From NCBI GenBank assembly GCA_963580285.1, contig OY757026.1, positions 80,393,817 to 80,457,816 of the forward strand: a stretch of 64,000 bases of DNA, read 5' to 3'. This document shows, one piece after another, positions 32,509 through 43,721 of the stretch. The first letter of the stretch is position 1. Each line of letters begins with the position of its first letter. Made by a program: the position numbers and the translations under genes. Source of the DNA: Lucinisca nassula (taxonomy: Eukaryota; Mollusca; Bivalvia; Lucinida; Lucinidae). A model generated the notes under the pieces. It worked only from the letters and a program-made list of their open reading frames with translations, had not been told where the DNA came from and searched no databases.

Positions 32509-32984
32509 ACACAGTATGGGCTGCTCCGTGCAAAGTGTGTATTGTCTGCGGATATTAGCGCCCAGCAAAGACCGAGAGCAACCTGCCCATCCACGTGTCA
32601 TAGGCTACTTTGGTCTAGTCTTATTTTCCCATAACATGTCCCTGACTTATCCTATATGTGAGCCTTATTATGTGAATATTCCCTAAGGTAGTCCCGTGGT
32701 CAGTAACTCTGTGGTCCCGTCGTGGTAATCTGTAGTCCCGTAGTCGGTAGATTTAGGACCTGTAGATTATCATCTTGCATCCACGTCGTTTCATGTAATT
32801 GTATTGTTCATGTATCATCGCATCTCACATTGGATTATTTCATCGATAAACATATTGTTTGACTATATTCGTTACAGGTATGTTTTGCTTTATATCATTT
32901 TCATTAATGAGTGTAACATCGGTTCATTATAGATTATTACTGAATATTTTATTCCTTTCATTGTGTTGTTTACATACCTGGAAA
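32509..32984. other. Unrecognised spacer
   Basis: GTAGTCCCGTGGTCAGTAAC-type short repeats at 32690-32760. No gene seen. Confidence 0.4.
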
Positions 32985-32988
32985 CTGT

Positions 32989-33238
32989 TAATGTATTTTT
33001 GATAACCCGTATGTGGGACCAGGACTGGGGACGGGACAAGGAAGAAGTCTTACCTGGGTAAATGGTTGATAATGTCCCTGGCAGAGGCTCTGGTCTTGTT
33101 TGTTTGAGTGGCTCAGCTAGACTGAGGAGCGTGGTCTCTTCTGCATGCTTTTCTCGCTTCCCGGGCTCTGTGTAATATCCAAGTGGGTAAAAACCATCAC
33201 CTTCCGGTCGGCGTTTCTGGATAGCTCACGACACAACA
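32989..33238 (-). repeat. 3' LTR (250 bp)
   Basis: Plus strand TAATGTATTTTTGATAACCC to AGCTCACGACACAACA. I see no difference from 38950-39199 over the full length. The TAA at the outer edge may belong to the LTR (giving the CTGT target duplication) or to flank (TG...CA ends, 247 bp). Confidence 0.92.
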
Positions 33239-33256
33239 CTCCTCCCCACTTTATCT
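33239..33256 (-). other. Polypurine tract
   Basis: Element strand AAAGTGGGGAGGAG directly abuts the TGTTGTGTCG start of the 3' LTR. Confidence 0.85.
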
Positions 33257-34051
33257 TGAAGGCCTTGTCACCAGCTGCCAGGTTCATCCTTGAGTGGGAC
33301 TGATGTCCCACCGTTTCTCAAGTGAGACTGATGTCCCACTGACACTTCGGGCTTGGACGAGACTAGAAGTCTCAGTCTATTGTCTGGCTTGAAGGAGACG
33401 AAGAAGCCTCACTTGCAAGCTGCTGTGTTGAGTCTAGCTTGTTATTTGACAGCTTGAGCGGACAAAGAAGACACACTCAATTTGCTGTCTGGCCATCTCG
33501 TTAAGTCCAACAGATTTCGAACTAGAAGTCCAGAAATCGTGACAGAACTAGAAGCTCAATGTCATTTAGTGGACTATTACAGAAATCCGCGGATAGACTG
33601 CCGTCTAGAAGACACATTTCTGGATTTGTGCGATCTAGAAAATCAATCTGTCCTTCATTCTTAGTGGATACTTCCAAAACATCAGCACAGTTTGTCAACC
33701 AGTGAACTTAAGTAATCAGTAAACCTAATGGTTACCGGGTAATCCTTTATCCGTGTGCATCTTCTAGTAACAATTTGTCTTTCATCTCTGTGGTTGTCTC
33801 CTTATGGCATATCCCATTATTTTTCCTCCCTGCCCAGCTAATTGTACCTGAATGGAGCCACCCACATTTACCGTGAACCTGACCCATTAAACATCTGGCC
33901 TGGTGCAGTTATGACAACCACCGCAGGGCAAAACCACAGCCCGTGTGTCAGATAGATTCATTTTCTGTTTACCTGACCCCGAGACCCAACGTCCCAATCA
34001 ACACCGCCTAGGCCACCCCGGAGATGCCGCCCCTAACCCTGCGCGATCCTT
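33257..34051. other. Internal non-coding region of the young LTR element
   Basis: It contains short imperfect repeats of GTGGGACTGATGTCCCAC and of AGACTAGAAGTCTCAG at 33290-33380. No long frame. Confidence 0.5.
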
Positions 34052-34205
34052 ACCAGAGATGAAATGACATCTCAATTCCTGCCGCCCAAGGAAACCAGCA
34101 TAGCCTATATGCATGGACAGTCAGACTTGCACTACCCCGTCCGGGCAGGCCCGAACCCCCTAAGTAGATTACTAGTACTCATGTGCGGTATGCTGCACAT
34201 GGCAT
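34052..34205 (-). repeat. Family A SINE fragment inside the young LTR element
   Basis: Middle part of family A (GAGATGAAATGACATCTCAA to CTAGTACTCATGTGCGG). Both ends are missing, so it was probably captured, not inserted intact. Confidence 0.75.
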
Positions 34206-34399
34206 CAGAGGATCTGAATTCCTTAACTGTCTGTATTTTAATATTAAGCTTTATTGGGATAATCCCTCAACCCATTGAGCTAGCTGACCCTTGAAGCTCC
34301 CTGAACAATAAAAACCATGCTAAACTTGAATGAGCCTTTTCAAAATCTTGCCTAGAAGATAGTACCCAAGATAACTGGTAAACAATACTGTGGCTAATT

Positions 34400-34850
34400 T
34401 ACAGAGTTCTAGTTAATTCCAAATTAGGAGTAATTTACTCCAACTTTTTCATTTCTGACTCCCAACTTTTTGAAAAGTATGGTAAAACTCCAACTTTTTC
34501 TGGAGGACTGCATTTTTACTCCAATTTTCAAAACCCTAGGGAGAACTCTGCTAAAATCTCATTCCTGTTCATTCAAATGTGTCTTTAACGGAGGCAAAGA
34601 GAAACTGCTATTTATAAGCCTATACTCTTTCAACTCCCGCTAAAATCTATTTTTGTTCATTCAACTGTAACTTTCTTATGGAGGCAAAGAGAAACTGCTA
34701 TGTATAAGCCTATACTCTTTCTACTCCATTTTAAAATCTTTTATGCATTCATATGTGTCTATCTTTAATATGGAGGCAAAGAGAAACTGCTATTTTATAA
34801 GCCTATACTCTTTCTACTCCATTTTAAACTTTCAAACGTTTGGAAGCATT
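34400..34850 (+). repeat. ~90-bp tandem repeat, three copies
   Basis: GGAGGCAAAGAGAAACTGCT followed by ATAAGCCTATACTCTTTC recurs at ~34588, ~34680 and ~34770. Before it, ACTCCAACTTTTTC recurs at 34437-34510. Confidence 0.85.
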
Positions 34851-35200
34851 CACATATCAAAATAAAGGGACCTGTATCATTAGGTTTGGACAAATTTTCT
34901 TTGTTGTTTTAAAAGCCTTATTTGCCATCATTCTTTTGACTAGTTTTGCCTGTCATTGTTTGCATTTGTCAAATTACTTGCTATTTTCTTGCCTTGCACT
35001 TAAGTGGAAGCTTTTCTAAGTGACTAGAAGCCTACTTAAGAAACTGTTTTCATCAAGCCATTCCAAAATTTTGTGTAGAAGTCATTAGACAACTTGTTCT
35101 TCCACCGATGATCTGTCCACCGATTATCTGTAAATACCAACGTGGATCATTCCATTTGATGTTTCATTCTTCTGTCGTTCAGATCTTGTCCATCAATCCC
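34851..35200. other. Internal non-coding region
   Basis: No recognised feature. Confidence 0.4.
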
Positions 35201-35227
35201 ATTAGCAGTCAGTCGTTGTACCCGGGA

Positions 35228-36103
35228 TTCTGTTAGTGAGCTGACTGTTAACAGAAAACATCTTTTCTTTACCCATTGGAATGTCTCTTTCCTTCCACAG
35301 CTTGGGATTTGCACTGGTTTTTAACTCCATTAAGAGCAGCCTCCATACTTCTAGAATGTTCAAAACAAGCTTGCTTGGCTGTCTATTTATCAGCACATCC
35401 CTGACAGAATTTTGAAATAGCTTCCCGAATCCGATGCTTTTCAGGCAGGTCTCTAAATGTGGCAGTGGCAAGGGTCAGAACTTGGTCAGCTGTTCTTCCA
35501 AAGATCTTTCCCATCTTGAAATGATTGCTGGAATTTCATTCCTGCTGTTTCCCAATCTATCCTCAAATCTCTTCCCAGTCCTGCAGTGATTGCGAAGAAA
35601 TCCAAAGCTTTGCCCTCGAAAGACCAATATAGGTAATCACAACATTCTCTGTCGAACCATTTTAAAACTGACCAGCAGCTTTCAATCTTGTGTCTGTCAG
35701 AAAAACATCCAGCACACATTTCCATCAAATTCATGTTCTTTGGAAGCTGTTTCAGATCACCACGCCTCTCTCTCCATGAGTGTCTAGAAGACTCCTCAGG
35801 AGATATGTTATCATCACTCGCTTTTTCCCACATCAGTGCGGTATGCCATGGTGACCTTGACCTAGAAGTACTAGCATTAGTGTCCTGACACGCTCGACCT
35901 TGAATATGTCCTTGGTGACCTTGACATCCGGTGTCGAGCGTATGATCTTGTATGCGACCCTGACCTTGCATATCTGGAGCATGACCTTGGCTTCTCATGC
36001 TTTCTTGGTGACCTTGACCTGTCATACTTTCTTGATGGTGACCTTGGCCTGCCATGCCTTCTTGAAGAGTCAACCTGTCATGCCTTCTATGTGTCCTTGA
36101 CAT
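35228..36103 (-). pseudogene. Gag-like gene of the young LTR element, frameshifted
   Basis: A 205-codon frame (35486-36103) has a Gln/Gly/His-rich N-terminal half and, in the C-terminal ~70 residues, a capsid-like segment: WSVLKWFDRE, YLYWSFEGKALDFF. A second frame on the same strand (to ~35228) carries what looks like the following capsid part (DQVLTLATATFRDLP, REAISKFCQGCADK, then SMEAALNGVK). The two meet at a frame change near 35490. The arrangement resembles gag of Gypsy/Mag-like elements. Identity is by pattern only. Confidence 0.6.
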
Positions 36104-36560
36104 GTTATGCCTTCTTGAAGGGGACCTTGACGCTTCACGTCCTCTTGAAGGTGACTGACCTTCCTTGCCCTCCTGAAGGTTACCTTAACATCTTGACCTT
36201 GAAGGTGATTTCCTCAACATGCCATCTTGAAGGCGTTCTTGACCTTTCATGCCTTCTAGAAAGTGACCTTGACAATTCCTGTCTTCTTGAAGGGGAGCTT
36301 AACCTTCCATGCCTCCTAGGTGACCTTGACAATTCCTGTCTTCCTGATGGTGAACTTGTCCTTCCCGCCTAGGTGACCTTGACAATTTCTGTCTCCTTGA
36401 AGGTGAGCCCGACCTTCTATGCCTTCTAGAAGGTGTCTCCAGTCTTGGCTTTATCTGCCCTCTTTTGGTTGACCTTTAACCCCTGGAGTTTAACCTTGGT
36501 CTGGTTTGCCTTCTTGACTCTTCGAACTTCCTACCATGTGATCTTGACCATGAATGTCTT
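35838..36560 (-). repeat. Imperfect ~30-36-bp repeats upstream of and inside gag
   Basis: TGACCTTGACC or TGACAATTCCTG alternates with CTTCTTGAAGG about every 30-36 bases. On the gag strand this yields Q-G-H or R-S-R-S-P repeats. Only the proximal part is in the open gag frame; the rest has stops. Confidence 0.75.
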
Positions 36561-37180
36561 TTACGGCTGTAGGAATCCTATTCACTGGCATGAGGCCTAT
36601 CTTTTTTCTTAACTCCATTTTCATATCTGCTTTCGGAGAGACCAAAGACTATTTTTTCACGTGAAACTATTTTTTCATTCTTGTCTGATGATGTCAACCA
36701 AAGCACATGTGTCTAGAAGACTCCAAGCACTCCGGTGAACCATCTGGCTGATCACAATCACTACTTTCTGTTCATTTTTAAATTCTTCCTGAAATCCAAT
36801 ACATGTCCTCTTCTGTTCCTTTCTAGCCATGAGGATTAGAAATCAACTCCATGACTGCTCTACTGTTCTTGGCAATGGGGATTAGAAATCAACCCAATGT
36901 GCTCTACTCTTCCTAGCCATGAGGATTAGAAATCAACTACATGACTGCTCTACTACTGTTCTTGGTCATGGGGATTAGAAATCAACGCCATGCCAACTAC
37001 ATTCTTCTATCAATTCTGTTCACGTGAAAGCATTTCTTCATCCTCTGACTGATGGTGTCGTCCGGCGCCTGTGTATCTAGAAGACGACTAATGCTCCATC
37101 AAGCCATCTGTCTGGTCAATAATCTTTGCCTCAACATTTGCTATCTTATTTGTGCAAGGAGTGACAAATACAAACTTCTG
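36561..37180. repeat. ~70-bp repeats (GGGATTAGAAATCAAC)
   Basis: ATGAGGATTAGAAATCAAC or ATGGGGATTAGAAATCAACC recurs at ~36831, ~36880, ~36920 and ~36970 with CATGACTGCTCTACT between. Confidence 0.7.
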
Positions 37181-38935
37181 TAAAGTGTAACATAAATATT
37201 TCAAGAATAACCTCTGTGTATAGAATACTCCAGAGATTCTTTCCCAAAATATTTATCCTTTTTTTTTCTGGCTTTTCGACAGGCAGAACACTTTTCAATA
37301 ATTTTCGCGTATAGAATACTGCGAAAACCCTAGAAAAGTCTGTCTTTTAAGTGATAAGCAGTTATTTACTAATAATTTTGAGAATATATTAGTCGAGTCC
37401 GGTAACTTTGCATGGCCGTTTATTTTGCGCACCCTGCATTCGCATTTTCACAATTATCAATTATCAATTCCACTATATTCAGTGCATCGGCATTAAGTTT
37501 AACTTTAACCCGAAAAAGATGTCCTGCACGTGCAGATGAAATAGCCTCGCGGAACCCCCCAATTTTTCTCAAAATACGAACCCTTAAAAGTCAAGACTGA
37601 GTTTAAAACTAGCCAAAGTCGCTATTCCCTTGTATCTAACTTTACTGCTTCTGACAACATTGCAGAAGAACGAATCAACAACTTATGAGTCAACCCTCAT
37701 GTTCAAACTGTTCAACAAACATATTGTGCGCAATGTTAGGCGACAAAATTGGTAGTTCAATTTCAAGGGGGGCATCCCTTTTCATTGCAGCTGGTCGATA
37801 GGGAAATGCTGCAATGTTGTTGACTGAAAATTGTGTGGTGACTTGAACAAAGTCACACGTAGCTATCAAAACTATGTGCGCAATGTTACCGGACTGCACC
37901 GTACTTCTAAAACGTTAGAACAATGCTTTTTAATAGATGGCTGGCTTCTTTTAAGTAATAAGCAGTTCTTTTTAACTATTTTGGGTATAGAATACTCCTA
38001 AAATGTAAGAACTATGCTTTTTCAATATATGGCTGTTTGCCAATTCTTTTCAATACAACAAATTTGAAGAAAAAGGACTATTTTCGGTTTAGAAAACTCA
38101 AGAAAATAACCCTTTCTCGTCTGCAACCAACCAACCCCTTCAAAAATGCAGACAGCTATTTGTCACCAATTTTATTCAAGAAAGTACTTTGTGTATAGAA
38201 TACGCCAAAGATTTTACCTAGGTTTCTTGAATTAATACCACAATGATACAGGTTAGGGATTTCTTTTATAATAATTGTCGCGTATGAAATACAGCGAACA
38301 ATCGAAGAAAAGTACATGTAAATCTTGGTTTAGAAAACACAGAGATTACCTTTTCTTCTTTCTTGACAACCAGGTATTCCTCTGCCATTCCACGGAGAAA
38401 ATCAGCCACCCAACCAGGCAAAACTAAACCCCAACTGGCAAGGGACAATTTAGAATTTTTCCAAACTGAAAATTACCCCAAGAAAAACTGGCAGAAGACA
38501 AGCCAAAATCAATCCAATTAGCTAATTTTAAATTAATTTAAGACTGCCTTAAGAATTGGTTCATTCAGCTAAATGCCAAACTCACCGGTTGTCCCCAAAA
38601 CTGACTGGCTCCACGTTGTTGAAAAAATAAACAGGCCAAACCAAGAAGCTAAATGCCTCTGAACTTCCCCTGCCCACAATTTCAACCCGTCAGGCTATCA
38701 AGAGTTGAACCCTTCACAGTTCCCTCTGTAAACAAAAGGAACCGCGTATCATGTTCACCGTCCCCCACGTCCGAAAACGTGAAGTAAATCTGAACCCTTC
38801 ACAATCCCCAACGTTAAAAAAATAACGAAGTGGACCGCGTATCATGTTCACCGTCCCTCACGAATCCGAGGATAACTCGTGAAGTAGTAATACACCTCTA
38901 ACGAAATGACCGGAGAATTCCCCCTTCCGTTTTAT
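37181..38935. repeat. Region of scattered GTATAGAATACTCC repeats
   Basis: The phrase GTATAGAATACTCC or CGTATAGAATACTGCG recurs at ~37217, ~37308, ~37985, ~38195 and ~38280. ACCGCGTATCATGTTCACCG is duplicated at ~38740 and ~38830. No recognisable coding sequence, though this is the 5' leader of the element. Confidence 0.55.
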
Positions 38936-38948
38936 CGCTCGTCGCCAA
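38936..38948 (-). other. Probable primer binding site, tRNA-Ser type
   Basis: Element strand TGGCGACGAG lies just inside the 5' LTR. Its complement CTCGTCGCCA matches the 3' end of a tRNA-Ser. Ten matching bases, then divergence. Confidence 0.6.
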
Positions 38949-38949
38949 A

Positions 38950-39199
38950 TAATGTATTTTTGATAACCCGTATGTGGGACCAGGACTGGGGACGGGACAA
39001 GGAAGAAGTCTTACCTGGGTAAATGGTTGATAATGTCCCTGGCAGAGGCTCTGGTCTTGTTTGTTTGAGTGGCTCAGCTAGACTGAGGAGCGTGGTCTCT
39101 TCTGCATGCTTTTCTCGCTTCCCGGGCTCTGTGTAATATCCAAGTGGGTAAAAACCATCACCTTCCGGTCGGCGTTTCTGGATAGCTCACGACACAACA
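38950..39199 (-). repeat. 5' LTR (250 bp)
   Basis: Identical by eye to 32989-33238. Confidence 0.92.
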
Positions 39200-39203
39200 C
39201 TGT

Positions 39204-39405
39204 CATGACTTCTCAAGCCCTGTCGCCCAATGAAACCAATAGGGTTTATAAGCATGGACGGTCCGATTCGCACCGCTTTGCCTGGGCAGACTTAGTTCCT
39301 CTACGCGGTTTACCAGTACTAGTGTGTGGTCGGTTTTTGCTCTGCGTGGAAGCATCATGCAGCCCATCTATTTCTTCAAGCCCCGAAGGCAGAGGCCGTG
39401 GGTGG
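39204..39405 (-). repeat. Family A SINE, truncated
   Basis: From TGACTTCTCAAGCCCTGTCG to CTTCAAGCCCCGAAGG. The tail half is absent. It abuts the target duplication of the young LTR element, which inserted beside it. Confidence 0.8.
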
Positions 39406-39478
39406 TGGTGGAGATATATAAAAGCATCGATTATGGTTAATTTTATAGGAATCTACATAGGAATGAGCCAGGAGATCA

Positions 39479-39706
39479 TTAAACTTTTTGTACCAAATGG
39501 AATAGTCCTCCTTATATATAGCAGGAGTCCATTTCAATATTTAGGGGTGACAGGTTGTGTTTTCTTCAAAATCTATTTGGAAAATGACTGAACTTCTAGC
39601 AAACAGTGGAGGCCCTGATCAGACGCCGCGTTCTGCTGCGTCTGATCTGGGCCTGCACTGTTTTCCAGGGTACTCTTTTAGGGGTGTCTGGTACAAAATG
39701 AGTTAA
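39479..39706 (+). mobile_element. TTAA-flanked foldback MITE (H1)
   Basis: TTAAACTTTTTGTACCAAAT to GGTACAAAATGAGTTAA. The central hairpin core GACGCCGCG...CTGCGTC is at ~39599-39665. Confidence 0.75.
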
Positions 39707-39910
39707 ACTTTAAAAGTATTATAAAAACACTTCAACAAGGCAAATGGGTTACATTTTATTTCTCTAAAGACTCGTTGTCAGACCATATTAAGTAATTTAG
39801 AAATTAAGCCAGCATAGATTCAATCATTGTACACTATAGTCACAACAAAAAACGTATTATTTTTTCAGTATTTTTGTCACTTATAAGACAGACAACAGTC
39901 AAAGTAACAC

Positions 39911-40138
39911 TTAATCCATATATGCCTAAGGGCCTTTTTGGGACATTGGCAAACAGTGCAGACCCAGATCAGACGCCACAGAACCCGGCGTCTGATCTGG
40001 GTCTACACTGTTTGCTTATAGAGCATCCATTTATGTAAAATTTGCCACAAACAAAAAACAAACCTGATAACCTTATAATTGGAAATGGATCACTCTAAAC
40101 TCATTAGGTGGAATGTTCCATTGTCAAATTTGGGTTAA
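39911..40138 (+). mobile_element. TTAA-flanked foldback MITE (H1), divergent
   Basis: TTAATCCATATATGCC to TTTGGGTTAA. The hairpin at ~39952-40015 pairs CAGTGCAGACCCAGATCAGACGCC-type arms. Confidence 0.6.
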
Positions 40139-40299
40139 ATTTGTAAGCCGGGTGTTGATTATTGCGTTCCCGTCTATAGTTCATCAACGACCTTTGAGAG
40201 TTCAAAGATTAAGCGTGACAAGACTATTCCATTTTTTAGGGGAAGCAGGTTTCGGACAACATTTATACTTGATTTTAAATACATAGGTAAATGTTTTGA

Positions 40300-40624
40300 C
40301 AATGTCATCATGCGTGGCCCCCGCCCATAGGGGCTTGAAGAAATATATGGGCTGCATGATGCTTCCACGCAGAGCTGAATACGGCCCACACACTAGTACT
40401 GGTAAACCGCTTAGAGGATCTAAGCCTGTCCAGGAACGGCGATGCGAGGCGGACCGTTCATGCTAATAAACCCTATTGGTTTCATTGGGCGACAGGGCTT
40501 GAGATGTCATTTCATCTCAATGTCGGGTAAAAGTCCCACAAAATTGGAAGCAACGTCTCCAAAATGACCTTTACAGTGTTGACGGGGACGTTAAACCTCA
40601 AATCAAACAAACAATGTCATCATG
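40300..40624 (+). repeat. Family A SINE with 13-bp target duplication
   Basis: Element 40313-40611 flanked by CAATGTCATCATG at 40300-40312 and 40612-40624. Confidence 0.9.
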
Positions 40625-40629
40625 TAAAA

Positions 40630-40715
40630 GTCTTGGCTTAGTGGTTTCGTGTGATGTTTAGCACTGCTAGTCAAACTAGAACTTTTTAGCCGAGTCGGGT
40701 TCGAGTCCCAGTGGC
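40630..40715 (+). repeat. tRNA-like SINE head
   Basis: GGCTTAGTGGTTTCG (A-box-like) and GTCGGGTTCGAGTCCCAG (B box) with an over-long middle. Followed by AT-rich sequence. Confidence 0.45.
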
Positions 40716-41029
40716 ATACATATTTTTCTTTATTATTTTATATTTAATTTTCATCTTTATTTGCTTAATTTCTAATGTTTATAGTTACTTTCTTTATTTG
40801 TATTTCTCATATTTTATCTTTCGGTTCCCTTATTATTTTAAACAATTATATTTTATTTCATTTCATAATGTTCAGATACATTTCAACAAAGCATTCAAAC
40901 ATGCAACTTCGCCTTCACTGACAGTATACCATGATGGTATCCGTCTTAGTAACATTTTTGATAATTTTACTAGAATCTGAGCCACAACGATCCCCTTGCG
41001 CTCGTTTCAAATATATACTTCTAGTGTGA
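40716..41029. other. AT-rich spacer
   Basis: T-rich sequence with an 89-codon hydrophobic frame that reflects composition. Nothing else recognised. Confidence 0.4.
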
Positions 41030-41515
41030 TGGCTGTACGATGCTTTTTTAACAGAGCTGGAATTGATCGCACATGAATAATGGTAAATCTCTTAGTAAAT
41101 CTAATGCTGCACGGCAGGCAAAGTGTTGTCATTCATATAACCCCTTTTGGTTTCATTAGGAGGGCAGGGTTTGAGATGTCATTTCAATACAAAAACATGC
41201 CTATACAAAACGAAAATTTTGATAAAAATTTACAATATTTATTTCTTATTTTTGTTCCAAACATGGATTGTTAGAACCGCCTCGACGAAGCAGTTCTAAT
41301 AAGTATCCACAATCTATTAATTAGAGCAGGTGCATGTATAAAGAAAATATTGTTTACCTCCAAGTTTTACCATATGAACGTCGGGTTTGGTGATGTCAAA
41401 ATTATAAGGGCGTGTTTTTGTGATGTCATCTCAATGTCGGGTAGAACCCCACAGAATTGGTAGCAAGGTCTCCAAAATGGACGGGGACGATAAACCGCCA
41501 TTCAAACAAACAAAC
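41030..41515 (+). repeat. Decayed family A SINE split by an H2 fragment
   Basis: The 5' half is at 41030-41188 and the 3' half at 41418-41515 (AATGTCGGGTAGAACCCCAC, GACGGGGACGATAAACCGCC). Between them, 41189-41417 contains a short H2 palindrome (TTGTTAGAACCGCCTC...GCAGTTCTAATAAG). Confidence 0.65.
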
Positions 41516-41621
41516 CAATGTCTTGTGTGACCCACTTATATGATTTACGCGGTAAACGCGTGATCAACTTTACGAAAACTGTTTAGGAAAAGAAAAAAAA
41601 GTAATAATACATAAATAAAAA

Positions 41622-41700
41622 CCTCCCCCTAGACTTGAACCCTAGATCTCCATGTTGGCAGACGCGTTAATAGACCCTCTCGACTATACTTCTATGTTAC
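41622..41700 (-). repeat. tRNA-like fragment
   Basis: Minus strand GGGTTCAAGTCTAGG is B-box-like; GTCGAGAGGGTCTATTAACG would be D-arm and anticodon. Weak cloverleaf. Confidence 0.4.
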
Positions 41701-41904
41701 ATAAGATTAAGAATAGGACGGTAGCTATCGCCAAGTGTGAAAATACCAATTGAAGGCGTTTTACCTAAAATATGGACGAGCCCAAAATTAAAAGCGCAGT
41801 CACGTCTCACTGCGTTTTGAACGACTATACAATGGAACAAACAGAGCCCTGTCATTCGTTTTGTTTAAAATTTAATTAGATCGCAATGTCTTTGGTGCAA
41901 TTTA

Positions 41905-42550
41905 TTTTAATATGTTGTGCGAACAAAATATGTTGCTCGAACAAGATAATATCTTGTGCGCACCAGTTATTATCCTGTGCGCACAAAATATTATCTTGTT
42001 TGCACAACATAGATCTAGTGCGGACAACATAATATCTTGTGTGAAAACTTATTGTCTTGTTCGCACAACATAATATCTTGTGCGCTCAAGATATTATATT
42101 GTACGCACAAGTTATTATCTTGTTTGTATTACATATTATCGTGTTTGCACAACAGAGATCTTCTGTAGACAACATAATATCTTGTGCCCAAAAGATATTA
42201 TCTTGTTCGCATAGCTTAATTTCTTGTTCGCAAAACATATTATCTTGTCAGCACAATTTAATCAGACGCGTAAGATATTATGTTGTCCGCACAAGATATA
42301 TGTTGTACAAACAAGATAATATGTAGTGCGAACAAGATAATAATATCTTGTGCGTACAAAGTAGCCTATTAAGTTGTCTTGTGCGTGCAAGGTATTAACA
42401 GGATTAAGTTGTGGGAACAAGATTTTATACTGTCCGCACAATATATATTATGTTCTCCGCACAAGATAATATCTTGTGCGCACAGCATATATTATTTTGT
42501 GCACACAAGATATCTTGTTCGCACAACTTATTATCTTATTCACGCAACTA
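41905..42550. repeat. Palindromic minisatellite of TATCTTGTGCGCACAAGATA type
   Basis: About 20 degenerate units of 25-35 bases. Each is a variant of ATAATATCTTGTGCG or its complement, joined so that most neighbours form inverted pairs (for example CTTGTGCGCACAAG). Several alternate with CTTGTTCGCACAACATA. The whole block can fold into many small hairpins. Confidence 0.85.
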
Positions 42551-43127
42551 ATTAAAAAATTGCATGTCCCTTGCCGGGTTCCGTATTGGTGTGACGTGTT
42601 ATGTTGTTTTATTCCTCTGTCACATACTGGTCTTTACGTCCTTATTGTTCTAATTATTTTGGACCATTCAGCGATGTATAAGGAACTTAAACTGAAAAAC
42701 TACTACGTAATATTTACATTTCCAGTGTAAAATCTAACTTGTAAACCTATAGAAAACAATGTAGTTCATACTTCCATGAACGCATCGAGTCACATGATTT
42801 TCAGAGAAAGTCAAGTGACGTCAGTCTAAACCATGGTTCTCTATGGGCGTTGGTGACGTCAACGCTGTTCCGCTCTTTGTAGAAAACAGCGTGTAAATGT
42901 TTCTCAGCTTTAAAAGTTTGTCCTATAAGCAATTCTTTCGCCCAGTGATGAGAGGCAAAGAATGTAAATATAAACTTATTTTTTCTGCTTTTCATCAAAG
43001 TATGAACGACAGCGGATCGCTAGCAAAGTTTACATGAAGCCCTTCGGTATTCATTTACTTTGCACGCGACCCACTGCGTACATACGTTCATGAACAGCAG
43101 AAAAATAAAATTAATTTCTTAATTGAA
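42551..43127. other. Unrecognised sequence
   Basis: No gene recognised. CATGATTTTCAGAGAAAGTC is followed by two GTGACGTCA-like CRE sites near 42815 and 42853. Confidence 0.4.
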
Positions 43128-43660
43128 GAAAGAATTAGCTAGCGCACCAGATATGTTCTGTCATTTTGACACGTAGATTTTGTTACTCAGTTCGACTTAC
43201 GGTACCGGAGGCCGTAGGTGTCGAAACTATAAATTTATATTTTATACATAGCATATCTGAAACAATTAAGTGATATTTTCAAAATATAAATGATATTTTC
43301 ACAGTGTGAGATAACATGGTCAAGTTATTTTCACGCAGCCCGGACTACTTTTCTCGCCAAAATTCATGTGTTATCTATAAAATAATTCTGTAAAATACCG
43401 TGAAAAAGCACTCATTGAACTGTAAAAATGCTGTATTGAAATGACGATATGTTTATGGTTTGCAACTGACAGTTTTGACGTCATAGCCAAGTCAAAAATT
43501 GTGACGTAAGATCCGATTGATCAATTACAGTAAGTGGCCTAAAATATTATCAAATAAAAAGAACATTTACTTTTTTTTCGATAAATATCAAAAATATTTC
43601 ATCTCGTGTCCTCGCAATCGTGAAAATTCTGATATTTTCAACACACTCGATGAAATATTT
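43128..43660 (+). repeat. Segmental duplicate, copy 1
   Basis: GAAGAAAGAATTAGCTAGCG to CTCGTGTCCTCGCAATCG. It matches 43722-44615 after removal of the SINE there. It includes TGACGTCATAGCCAAGTC and GATCCGATTGATCAATTAC. Confidence 0.85.
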
Positions 43661-43721
43661 TTGGTATTCTTCTCAAAAAAGTAAATATCCTCTATCTGTC
43701 TATACATTGAAACAATACAAC

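Larger units (their letters stand above)
32985..39203 (-). mobile_element. Young non-autonomous LTR retrotransposon
   Basis: Two identical terminal repeats (32989-33238 and 38950-39199) flank 5.7 kb. CTGT is duplicated outside (32985-32988, 39200-39203). On the minus strand a TGGCGACGAG primer site follows the 5' LTR, a perfect polypurine tract precedes the 3' LTR, and a gag-like region lies between. No protease, RT, RNase H or integrase is seen, although there is room for them. Identical LTRs mean a recent insertion, so proteins must have come from another element. Confidence 0.88.

Noticed and set aside
40711..40980. 89-codon hydrophobic plus-strand ORF
   Set aside because: T-rich composition gives Phe/Leu/Ile runs. 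No recognisable family, and the surrounding DNA is SINE-derived.
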